A stretch of DNA of 64,000 nt from Actinomadura litoris (GTDB taxonomy: Bacteria > Actinomycetota > Actinomycetes > Streptosporangiales > Streptosporangiaceae). Both the position numbers and the translations under genes were made by a program. The notes beneath the pieces were generated by a model, which saw only the letters and a program-made list of their open reading frames with translations, was not told the DNA's origin and made no database searches. Below, piece by piece: positions 24,362 to 31,552 of this stretch (its first letter is position 1; the number at the start of each line of letters is the position of its first letter). The stretch covers positions 1 to 64,000 of the forward strand of contig NZ_WOFH01000006.1 of assembly GCF_009733595.1 (NCBI RefSeq), written 5' to 3'.

Positions 24362-24417
24362 CCCTCACGGCGGGCCGTTGTAATGGCCGGTCCGAAAAAG
24401 GCGACCCGCCGTGAGGG
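24362..24417. terminator. Hairpin between convergent DoxX-like and nitronate-monooxygenase-like genes
   Basis: Perfect 13-base inverted repeat CCCTCACGGCGGG (24362-24374) and CCCGCCGTGAGGG (24405-24417). The loop is 30 bases and itself includes a short CCG/CGG pairing and an A-rich stretch (GAAAAAGG). Position between convergent gene ends supports a bidirectional terminator, although the long loop is unusual. Confidence 0.6.
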
Positions 24418-24476
24418 GACAGCGACAGATGACCTCGCGCGCAAGCGCGGTATTCCCTTTCAGAAAGGCCCCGGCT

Positions 24477-25445
24477 TCAGGAAGGTCCCTGATCGACCCG
24501 GGGAAGACGGCCGAGGGTGGCCGCGTACTCCGCCACCAGCTCCCCGACGATCTCCGCCGCCGGAAGGATCTCCTTCACCAGGCCCGCCGACTGCCCGGCC
24601 TCGACCTTGCCCCGCACGACGTCTCCCTCGAACGCCGCCATCCGCAGCGTGGACGCGGCGAACACGGCGCGCCGCAGGTCCAGCTCCGCGCCGGTGCGCT
24701 CCAGCTCGCCCATCCGGTCGGCGAACTCGTTGGCCAGCAGCCGGATCATGCCGAGCTGGTGGCCGACCGTCCGGGTGTCGCCGACCCCGGCCGCGAGGAC
24801 GGCCTCCTTGTAGGCGGGATGCAGGTTCGACTCCACGCTCGCGAGGAACCGGGTGCCGAACTGCGCGCCGTCCGCGCCGAGCGACAGCGCCGCCGCGAGG
24901 CCCGCGCCGTCGGCGAAGCCGCCCGAGGCGACGATCGGGACGCCGGGCGCCGACCGCACCACCGACCGCACCATGACCAGCGTGGAGACCAGCGCGGCGG
25001 GCGGATGGCCGCCCGCCTCCGCGCCCACGACGACGAGCCCGTCCACCCCGGCGGCGACGGCCTTGGCGGCGTGCTCCTCGCCCGCGACGACGTGCAGGCA
25101 GGTCGTCCCGAGGTCCTTGAACCGCGGCAGGTAGCGCTTCGGGCCGCCCTGCGAGGCGATCAGGATCGGCACCCGCCGCTCGCACAGCAGGTCGATGACC
25201 TCGTCCACGCCCTTGCGGTACAGCGGCAGGTTCACCGCGTACGGGCGGTCGGTGCCCGCCTCGACCTCGTCGATGGCGCGCTCCAGGTCGGGCAGCCGCA
25301 TCGGCCCGGCGGCGATCACGCCGAGCCCGCCCGCGCGCGAGACCGCGAGCGGCAGCGCCGAGCCCGACGAGGCCCACGACATCCCGGCCTGGACGATCGG
25401 CAGGTCGGTCCCGAGGAGCCGGGTGAGCGGCGTGTCGATCCTCAC
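24477..25445 (-). CDS. Nitronate monooxygenase / FMN-dependent enoyl reductase-like protein
   Basis: 322 residues, TIM-barrel FMN enzyme of the NMO/2-nitropropane dioxygenase family. It shows PIVQAGMSWASSGSALPLAVSRAGGLGVIAAG, the VVVGAEAGGHPP motif with the family His, and VPIVASGGFADGAGLAAALSLGADGAQFGTRFLAS for FMN phosphate binding. GTG 25445 overlaps the acyl-CoA ligase stop (GTGA), making it the last gene of the CoA operon. In CoA-dependent catabolic operons such proteins may act on nitronates or as enoyl reductases; the substrate is unknown. Confidence 0.85.
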   Translation of the reverse strand: MRIDTPLTRLLGTDLPIVQAGMSWASSGSALPLAVSRAGGLGVIAAGPMRLPDLERAIDEVEAGTDRPYAVNLPLYRKGVDEVIDLLCERRVPILIASQGGPKRYLPRFKDLGTTCLHVVAGEEHAAKAVAAGVDGLVVVGAEAGGHPPAALVSTLVMVRSVVRSAPGVPIVASGGFADGAGLAAALSLGADGAQFGTRFLASVESNLHPAYKEAVLAAGVGDTRTVGHQLGMIRLLANEFADRMGELERTGAELDLRRAVFAASTLRMAAFEGDVVRGKVEAGQSAGLVKEILPAAEIVGELVAEYAATLGRLPRVDQGPS

Positions 25446-27046
25446 CCGTCCTCCAGCAGCTTGCGCGCGTGCTCGGCGAGGTGCCGCTTCTGCACCTTCG
25501 AGCTGGCCGTCATGCCGAACTCCTCGAAGCCCGCGACGACCCGCAGGTGGCGGGGCGCCTTGAACCCGGCGAGCCGCTCGCGCGCCCAGCCGAGGATCTC
25601 CTCCGGCTCGGCCTCGCGGCCCTCGGTGAGGACGACGAACGCGAACGGCACCTCGATCAGCCGCGCGTCGGGCACGCCGACCACCGCCGCCTGCTTGATC
25701 TTCGGATGGCGGTGCAGGCAGTCCTCCACCTCGGTCGGGGAGACGTTCTCGCCGCCGACCCGGATCAGGTCCTTGGCGCGGCCGACGAACTCCAGCCGCC
25801 CGTCCGGGCCGAGCCGTCCGAGGTCGCCGGTGGACAGCCAGCCGCCGGGGGAGAGGGCGGCGGCCGTCTCGTCGGGCATCTCGAAGTAGCCCTTCATGAC
25901 GTTCCAGCCGCGCACGAGGATCTCCCCGACCCCGCCGGCCGGCACCTCGCGACCGGTCTCGGGGTTGCGCAGCCGCACCTCGACGCCGGGCTCGGGCAGC
26001 ATCCGCCCGGACGCCCGCACGTCCTCGGGCTCCCACCAGGCCGACTGCGCCACGTTCGGGGACGCCTCCGACAACCCGTACCCGACGACGCACTCGGTGG
26101 CGCCCAGCTCGTCGATGATCCGCCGGACGATCCCGGGCGACGCCGCCGCCCACGCGCCGCGCAGGTTCAGCCTCCGTCCCGGACGGTCCGGATGGTCGAG
26201 CAGCATCAGCGCGATCGTGTCGTTGCCGGAGAAGTGCGTGCAGCGCTCGGCCTCCATCAGCCGCAGCGCCTCGCCGGCCTCGAACCGGTCCATGGTCACG
26301 AGCGTCGTGACGTGCTGGAGGCACGCCAGCACCGACAGCGTGCTGCCCGCCGCGTGGAAGAACGGCCGCGCGCTGTGGAACCGGTCGCCCGCGCGCAGCC
26401 CGAGCCGCGCGCCGGAGAAGAACGCGTCCGCGCACATGTTGCGGTGCGTCAGCAGGACGCCTTTCGGATAGGACGTCGTGCCGGAGGTGTACTGGATCAG
26501 CAGCACGTCGCCGGGCGCCGAGCACGGCTCGACGGGCGGCGCGTCCGCGGCGAGGAAGTCCTCCCACGACCGCGCGGCGGACGGCACGTCCGCGCCGAGC
26601 ACGACCACGTCCCTCAGGTCGGGCAGCGCCGGGTCGGGCAGGGCCTTGTCGACGCCGGGGCAGATCCGCCGCAACATCGCGGTGAACTCGCTGCTGAGGA
26701 ACCGGTCGGCGGTGAACAGCAGCGTCGCGCGGGACTGCCGCAGCACGTAGGCGATCTCGTCGGCCCGCAGCCGCGTGTTGACCGGCACGGTCACCGCGCC
26801 GAGCGAGCCGATCGCGACGAACAGCGACACCCAGCGTGGACCGTTCCCGAGGCAGACCGCGACATGGTCGCCCCGGCCGACGCCGGCGGCGGCCAGCGCC
26901 GCGCGGACGGCCGCGACCTCCGCGTCCAGCTCCGCGTAGGTGATGTTCCCCTGCGCGGAGACGACCGCCTGGACGTCCGCGCCCACGGCCGCCGCGCGCC
27001 GCAGCGCCGCGTCGGCGGTCAGCGGGCAGATCGCCTCCAGGTTCAC
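25442..27046 (-). CDS. Acyl-CoA synthetase (AMP-forming)
   Basis: 534 residues, ANL superfamily. It has the P-loop-like LLIQYTSGTTSYPKGVLLTHRN, VVGYGLSEASPN, the hinge GGWLSTGDLGRLGPDGRLEFVGRAKDLIRVGGENVSPTEVED, and the C-terminal catalytic Lys in MTASSKVQKRHL. It activates a carboxylic acid to its CoA thioester with ATP. GTG 27046 after AGAGGGAGG overlaps the preceding stop (GTGA). It supplies CoA-activated substrate for the crotonases and lyase of the same operon. Confidence 0.92.
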   Translation of the reverse strand: MNLEAICPLTADAALRRAAAVGADVQAVVSAQGNITYAELDAEVAAVRAALAAAGVGRGDHVAVCLGNGPRWVSLFVAIGSLGAVTVPVNTRLRADEIAYVLRQSRATLLFTADRFLSSEFTAMLRRICPGVDKALPDPALPDLRDVVVLGADVPSAARSWEDFLAADAPPVEPCSAPGDVLLIQYTSGTTSYPKGVLLTHRNMCADAFFSGARLGLRAGDRFHSARPFFHAAGSTLSVLACLQHVTTLVTMDRFEAGEALRLMEAERCTHFSGNDTIALMLLDHPDRPGRRLNLRGAWAAASPGIVRRIIDELGATECVVGYGLSEASPNVAQSAWWEPEDVRASGRMLPEPGVEVRLRNPETGREVPAGGVGEILVRGWNVMKGYFEMPDETAAALSPGGWLSTGDLGRLGPDGRLEFVGRAKDLIRVGGENVSPTEVEDCLHRHPKIKQAAVVGVPDARLIEVPFAFVVLTEGREAEPEEILGWARERLAGFKAPRHLRVVAGFEEFGMTASSKVQKRHLAEHARKLLEDG

Positions 27047-27948
27047 CGGCCCTCCCTCTTCCCAGTCTGTTCTCCCGAGGAGGGACGACCCCCCACACCC
27101 CCCGGAAAAGCCTGTTTCTCCGAGGGGGGACGACCCCCCGCACCCCCCGGAAAGGCTTTTTCTCCCGAGGCCGGACGGATCGACCCGTCGAACGCGCTGA
27201 CCCCGGCGCGCCAGGCGCCGTCGGCCAGGCAGCGCTCGATCGCGGCCATCTCGATCCTGATGCCGTTGGCGAGGTCGGTCTCCGCGCCGAGGTCGATCGC
27301 CTGCTTGGTGAGGGCCATCGCGAGCGGCGGCGCGTCCGCGATCGTCCGCGCGAGCCGCTCCCCGGCCTCGGCCAGCTCCGCCGCCGGGACGATCCGCGCG
27401 ACCAGCCCCACCGCCGCGGCCTCCTCGGCGCCCATCGTCCGGGAGGTGAACAGCAGCTCCTTCGCGCGGCGCTTGCCGATCACCCGCTGGAGCCGCTGCG
27501 TCGCGCCGACCGTGCCCCAGTGCGGCTCGGGGAACCGGAACGTGGCGTCGTCGGAGGCCACCACGAAGTCGCAGGACATGGCGATCTCCCCGCCCGACCC
27601 GACGACCGGGCCCTGCACCAGCGCGACCACCGGCTTGGAGCAGCGCTCGATCGCCTCGTAGGCGGCGAAGGAGGCGAGCCGCCGCGAGCGCACCCACGCC
27701 TCGTCCCGCCCCTTGCGCTCGCGCAGGTCGGCGCCCGCGCAGAACGCGGGCCCGTTCGCGCGCAGCAGGACGGCGCGGACGTCCGGGTCGGCGTCCAGCT
27801 CGGCGAACGTCTCGCGCAGCCGGTGGCACATCGGGAGGTTCAGCGCGTTGCGCGCGGCCGGCCGGTTCAGCACGGCGTGCGCCACGCCGTCCTCCCGGCG
27901 CACCAGCACGGGATCGTCGTCCCTCTCGTCGGCACTGCCAGCGGACAT
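27043..27948 (-). CDS. Enoyl-CoA hydratase/isomerase family protein with C-terminal tandem repeat
   Basis: 301 residues. The crotonase core keeps the oxyanion segment AFCAGADLRERKG, and both acidic residues expected of a hydratase: E121 in VVGSGGEIAMSCD and E141 in FRFPEPHWG. After about residue 258 the protein carries a tail of two 15-residue repeats (F-P-G-G-x-G-G-R-P core) that is not part of the crotonase fold. It is encoded by a 45-base tandem DNA repeat (27067-27170). In the operon it lies between the CoA-transferase and the acyl-CoA ligase. Confidence 0.88.
   Translation of the reverse strand: MSAGSADERDDDPVLVRREDGVAHAVLNRPAARNALNLPMCHRLRETFAELDADPDVRAVLLRANGPAFCAGADLRERKGRDEAWVRSRRLASFAAYEAIERCSKPVVALVQGPVVGSGGEIAMSCDFVVASDDATFRFPEPHWGTVGATQRLQRVIGKRRAKELLFTSRTMGAEEAAAVGLVARIVPAAELAEAGERLARTIADAPPLAMALTKQAIDLGAETDLANGIRIEMAAIERCLADGAWRAGVSAFDGSIRPASGEKAFPGGAGGRPPSEKQAFPGGVGGRPSSGEQTGKREGR
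27067..27170. repeat. 45-bp in-frame tandem repeat at the 3' end of the crotonase gene
   Basis: Two near-identical 45-base units (27067-27111 and 27112-27156) and the first 14 bases of a third (27157-27170). Plus-strand core: GGACGACCCCCC(A/G)CACC, then CCCCGGAAA. The units are rich in G/C runs (CCCCCC) and differ by a few substitutions. The period is a multiple of three, so the coding frame is kept. Confidence 0.85.
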
Positions 27949-27950
27949 GC

Positions 27951-29138
27951 TCAAATCGTCCCTTCGTCGCGAAGCCGGGAGATCTCCGCCTCGCCGAGCC
28001 CGAGCAGCTCGCCGAGCACGGCGGCGGTGTCGGAGCCGAGCAGCGGCGGCGCGGCGGGCTCCGGATCGTCGTAGCCGTCGATGCGCAGCGGGGTGCGCAG
28101 CGCCGGAAAGCGGCCCTCGACGGGGTGGTCGAAGTGCCGGACCATGCCGCGTTCCACGGTGTGGGGGTCGGCGAGCGTCTCCCGCACCGAGTTCACCTCG
28201 CCGGCGGGCACGCCCGCCGCGCGCAGCGCCGTGGCCAGCTCGTCGCGCCGCCACCCCGCGAACGCCTCGGTGAGGGCCGCGGTCACGTGGGCGCGCCGGG
28301 CGACGCGTCCGGCGTTGGTGGCGAGGTCGGGGTCGCCCGCCAGCTCGTCCAGGCCGAGGACCTTGCACAGCGGGCGCCAGTGGTGGTCGCTGCCGCTGAT
28401 GTGCAGCCACCGGCCGTCCGCGCACTCGAACGCGGCCGACGGCACGCGCCCCGGGTGCCCGGTGCCGGTGCGCACCGGGTCCTCGTCCAGCGCGAACAGC
28501 CGCGCGGCGGCCACCGCGAGCAGGCTGACCTGCACGTCCATCATCGCGAGATCGGCGTGCCCGCCGCGCCCCGAGGCGTCGCGCCCGGCCAGCCCGGCGA
28601 GCGCGGCGATCACGATCCACAGCCCCGAGGTCAGGTCGGCGACCGGGACGCCCGCCTTGGCGGGCGGCGTGTCCGGGTGGCCGGTCAGCGCCATGACGCC
28701 CGACAGCGCCTGGAAGATCGTGTCGTAGCCCTTGCGGTCGGAGTAGGGCCCGGTCTGGCCGAAGCCCGTCCCCGACACATACACCAGGCGCGGGTTCTCC
28801 TTCGCCAGCGCCTCGTAGCCGAGCCCGCGCCGCTCCATCGCGCCGGGCAGGAAGTTCTCGACCAGGACGTCGGCCTGCCGGGCGAGCCCCCGCGCGATCT
28901 CCTGCCCCCGGGGGGAGGACAGGTCGAGCGTGATGGAGCGCTTGCCCCGGTTGAAGGCGAAGAAGTAGGCGCTCTCCCCGCCGGGGAGCTTCGGCTCGAA
29001 CAGCCGCGACTCGTCCCCGCCGCCGGGCCGCTCCACCTTGATCACCTCGGCGCCGAGGTCGGCGAGGATCTGGGTGGCCATGGGCCCGGCGAGCACCCGG
29101 GAGAAGTCCAGTACGCGAATCCCGTCCAGTGGCCTCAC
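27951..29138 (-). CDS. CaiB/BaiF family III CoA-transferase
   Basis: 395 residues. The family start is PLDGIRVLDFSRVLAGPMATQILADLGAEVIKVERPGGGDESR, followed by LVENFLPGAMERRGLGYEAL and the catalytic Asp in GVPVADLTSGLWIVIAALAGL. The C-terminal GRWLHISGSDHHWRPLCKVLG is also typical. It moves CoA between two carboxylic acids through a mixed anhydride on Asp. GTG 29138 overlaps the preceding crotonase stop; two bases separate it from the next gene. Specificity cannot be read from sequence. Confidence 0.9.
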   Translation of the reverse strand: MRPLDGIRVLDFSRVLAGPMATQILADLGAEVIKVERPGGGDESRLFEPKLPGGESAYFFAFNRGKRSITLDLSSPRGQEIARGLARQADVLVENFLPGAMERRGLGYEALAKENPRLVYVSGTGFGQTGPYSDRKGYDTIFQALSGVMALTGHPDTPPAKAGVPVADLTSGLWIVIAALAGLAGRDASGRGGHADLAMMDVQVSLLAVAAARLFALDEDPVRTGTGHPGRVPSAAFECADGRWLHISGSDHHWRPLCKVLGLDELAGDPDLATNAGRVARRAHVTAALTEAFAGWRRDELATALRAAGVPAGEVNSVRETLADPHTVERGMVRHFDHPVEGRFPALRTPLRIDGYDDPEPAAPPLLGSDTAAVLGELLGLGEAEISRLRDEGTI

Positions 29139-29878
29139 GGGCGGAACCCGCGCATGATCGCGTTCACGTCCGCGCCGGTGCGCATGGCCTCCTCGAACGG
29201 CAGGTCGGCGACCCGGTAGAACAGCGCCTTGGCCGCGATCATCGCGTCGGCGTTCACCTCGGCCCAGCCGGTCGCGATCTCCAGCGCCGCCTCGACCTCC
29301 TCGCCCGGCTCGACGACCCGGTTGGCGATGCCGTACTCGGCCAGCTCGGCCGCGCTCAGGATCCGGCCGGTGCTGACCAGCTCGAAGGCGAGCTTGCGGC
29401 CGAAGTGCCGCTGCAACCCGGTCATCACGACCGCCGGGACCAGCGAGTGCCGCAGCTCGGGGTAGCCGAGCCTGGTGTCGGACGCGGCGACCATCATGTC
29501 GCAGCCGATCGCCAGGCCCGCGCCGCCGCCCATCGCGTGCCCGCGCACGGCGGAGACCACCGGCTTGGTGAGCTGCTGCGGGAGCATCTGGCTGCGCATC
29601 GTCAGCTCCGCGCGCTGGACGACCGCGCCCTGGTCGGCGGGCGTCAGGTCCTTGAACTCGGTCAGGTCGGCGCCCGCGCAGAACGCGCGCCCCGTCCCGG
29701 TCAGCACGACCGCGCGGACGGCGCCGTCGGCGTCGGCCGCCTGGAGCGCCGCGAGCAGCGCGGCGGTCAGTTCGGTGTTCAGCGCGTTCAGCTTGGCGGG
29801 ACGGTTCAGCCGAAGCACACGGACGGCGCCGTGGTCCTCGGTGACCAGCACGTCGGTCGACGTTTCACGCGTGAGCAT
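29135..29878 (-). CDS. Crotonase-family protein, isomerase-like active site
   Basis: 247 residues. The oxyanion segment AFCAGADLTEFKDL is normal. The first acidic residue of hydratases is Gly 121 here (HAMGGGAGLAIGCD), while E141 is kept (GYPELRHSLVP). One remaining Glu is the pattern of enoyl-CoA isomerases and some lyases rather than true hydratases. The neighbouring crotonase has both. It overlaps the HMG-CoA-lyase-like gene by 14 bases, so the two are tightly coupled. Confidence 0.87.
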   Translation of the reverse strand: MLTRETSTDVLVTEDHGAVRVLRLNRPAKLNALNTELTAALLAALQAADADGAVRAVVLTGTGRAFCAGADLTEFKDLTPADQGAVVQRAELTMRSQMLPQQLTKPVVSAVRGHAMGGGAGLAIGCDMMVAASDTRLGYPELRHSLVPAVVMTGLQRHFGRKLAFELVSTGRILSAAELAEYGIANRVVEPGEEVEAALEIATGWAEVNADAMIAAKALFYRVADLPFEEAMRTGADVNAIMRGFRP

Positions 29879-30815
29879 CCTGGAACTCCTTCCGGCCGGC
29901 CGGGCCGAACCCGGCGCGGGCGACCATGCTGTAGAGGGTCCGGCCGAGCGCCTCCTCGCACATCCGGGACGCGGCCATGACCTTGTCGAGGTCGAGCCCG
30001 GTGTCCACCCCCTCGGACTCCAGCAGGTTCACCAGGTCCTCGGTGCAGACGTTCCCCGTCATGCCCTCCCCGTACTGGATGCGGGCGGGGTGGCCGCCCA
30101 CCCCGCCCAGGGAGCTGTCGAAGTCGCGGCACCCGGCCTCCAGCGCCGCCACGCAGTTGGCGATGCCCGAGCCCCGGGTGTTGTGGAAGTGCGCCACGAC
30201 CGGGATGTCGGGCCGGGCCGACGACACCCGCTGGAACAGGGACCTCACCGCGCTCGGCGTGGCGAGGCCGGTGGTGTCGCCGAGCGTGACCATGTCCACG
30301 CCGAGGTCGGCGAAACGCGCCGCGTCCTCGGCGACGACGCCGGGGTCGACATATCCCTCGAACGGGCAGCCGAACGCGACCGAGACCACCCCGACCAGCC
30401 TGAACCGCCCGGCGGCGAGCCGCACCATCTCGGTGATCCTCGCCCACTGCCGTTCCCTGGTGGTGCGCATGTTGCGCTCGGTGTGCGACTCGCTCGCCGA
30501 GACCAGCAGGCTCAGCTCGTGCGCGCCGTGCCCGGCGTCGAGGTCGGCGAGGGCGCGCTCGACGGCGCGCGGGTTCGGGCAGGTCGCCTTGTACGACACG
30601 CCCGCCGGCCGGGGGAGCCCGGCCAGGACCTCGCTCGCGTCGGCGAACGCCGGGACCCGCCCGGGGTGGCTGTAGGAGGTCGCCTCGGCGCGGCGGAACC
30701 CCGCGTCGGCGAACGCGCCGATCAGGGCGATCTTGACGTCCGCCGGGACGTGCGTCTCCTCGTGCTGCAGGCCGTCACGGGCGAAGCATTCGCAGATCGT
30801 GACTCCGTCGGTCAT
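29865..30815 (-). CDS. HMG-CoA lyase-like DRE-TIM enzyme with Cys-to-His change
   Basis: 316 residues from ATG 30815. The DRE-TIM barrel start is VTICECFARDGLQHE with the family R-D pair, and HFHNTRGSGIANCVAALEAG keeps the metal H-x-H. The loop that in HMG-CoA lyase reads GGCP (catalytic Cys) reads GGHP here, with His about 242 (SSLGGVGGHPARIQYGEG), followed by GNVCTEDLV. ATG 30815 is chosen because of the good site AGGAGGGG and family start; ATG 30857 is possible. First gene of the leftward CoA operon, 60 bases downstream of an operator with an embedded -35. Confidence 0.87.
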   Translation of the reverse strand: MTDGVTICECFARDGLQHEETHVPADVKIALIGAFADAGFRRAEATSYSHPGRVPAFADASEVLAGLPRPAGVSYKATCPNPRAVERALADLDAGHGAHELSLLVSASESHTERNMRTTRERQWARITEMVRLAAGRFRLVGVVSVAFGCPFEGYVDPGVVAEDAARFADLGVDMVTLGDTTGLATPSAVRSLFQRVSSARPDIPVVAHFHNTRGSGIANCVAALEAGCRDFDSSLGGVGGHPARIQYGEGMTGNVCTEDLVNLLESEGVDTGLDLDKVMAASRMCEEALGRTLYSMVARAGFGPAGRKEFQDAHA

Positions 30816-30864
30816 GTACGGCCGCCCCTCCTGAAGTGTCGCCACACGGGTCATCACCTTGAGG

Positions 30865-30896
30865 GATACACGGCTGGTGTTGATGATGTCAACACC
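30865..30896 (-). promoter_or_regulatory. Promoter and operator of the CoA operon (MarR site 1)
   Basis: On the minus strand, GGTGTTGACA-N4-CAACACC (30896-30876) is an 8-base perfect inverted repeat (GGTGTTGA, 5-base centre, TCAACACC). TTGACA inside the left half (30892-30887) is a consensus -35. After 16 bases comes TGTATC (30870-30865) as a possible -10. A repressor bound here would block the promoter directly. The same sequence recurs upstream of the aldehyde dehydrogenase gene. Confidence 0.75.
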
Positions 30897-30926
30897 GCAC
30901 GACGCGACGTGCGCGAGCGGTGACCG

Positions 30927-31418
30927 TCAGTGTTCGGCACGCTCCAGCGCGCGGCCCACGGCGGCCAGCTTGCGCAGCGCCGAGTCGAGGACTTCCTGCT
31001 CGTCAGGGCTGAGGCAGGCGAGAAAGGCCGCGTTGCGGTCGTTGGCGGCCGAGATCAGCCCGCGGTAGAGCGACTTCCCGCTGCGGGTCAGCGAGAGCTG
31101 CGTGGTGCGGCCGGGGCCGGGCTGGCGCTCCAGCAGGCCGCGCTCGGTCAGCTTGCCGACCACCCGGCTCATCTGCGCCTTGTCCAGCCCGGCGAGGCGG
31201 GCGAGCTGGTTGACGGTCTGCGGCTCGTCGGCGCCGAGCAGCGCGACCGTCCGCCATTCGTGCAGGCTGACGCCGTATTCGCGGCGGTAGCGGAGGGCGG
31301 CGCTGCGCGACAGCGCGTTCGCGACGCGGTGCAGCCGGTAGGACAACAGCTCCCGGATCGGCAGGAGTGCTGTCGTTTCGGCGGCGGGATCCGCGGAGCG
31401 GGCGGGATCTGCGTTCAT
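30927..31418 (-). CDS. MarR-family transcriptional regulator
   Basis: 163 residues. Winged helix: YGVSLHEWRTVALLGADEPQTVNQLARLAGLDKAQMSRVVGKLTERGLLERQPGPGRTTQLSLTRSGKSLYRGL, with the D-x-R/G-R-G hairpin of the wing. Flanking helices for dimerisation are present. MarR proteins bind as dimers to inverted repeats and are released by small aromatic or acyl-CoA ligands. Two near-identical inverted repeats flank this gene (30876-30896 and 31455-31475), so it probably represses itself, the leftward CoA operon and the rightward amine operon. Confidence 0.9.
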   Translation of the reverse strand: MNADPARSADPAAETTALLPIRELLSYRLHRVANALSRSAALRYRREYGVSLHEWRTVALLGADEPQTVNQLARLAGLDKAQMSRVVGKLTERGLLERQPGPGRTTQLSLTRSGKSLYRGLISAANDRNAAFLACLSPDEQEVLDSALRKLAAVGRALERAEH

Positions 31419-31454
31419 GCGCCCACTGTAAAGCCGCGAATCGATACCGCGATA

Positions 31455-31490
31455 GGTGTTGACAAATACAACACTTGGTTCTCAGACTGC
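31455..31490 (+). promoter_or_regulatory. Promoter and operator of the amine-catabolism operon (MarR site 2)
   Basis: GGTGTTGACA-N4-CAACACT (31455-31475) matches site 1 at most positions. GTGTTG (31456-31461) and CAACAC (31469-31474) are perfect arms. TTGACA at 31459-31464 is a -35 element, and CAGACT (31483-31488) about 18 bases on is a weak -10 candidate. It lies between marR and the aldehyde dehydrogenase, so binding here could repress both directions. Confidence 0.72.
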
Positions 31491-31552
31491 TGACCTGTAC
31501 CGATCACCGTCGGTTGACCCGCATACCTGCCCACAGTACGAGGGAGGGCGCA

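Noticed and set aside
27067..27170. CRISPR-like array
   Set aside because: The units are contiguous tandem repeats without spacers, and keep a coding frame.
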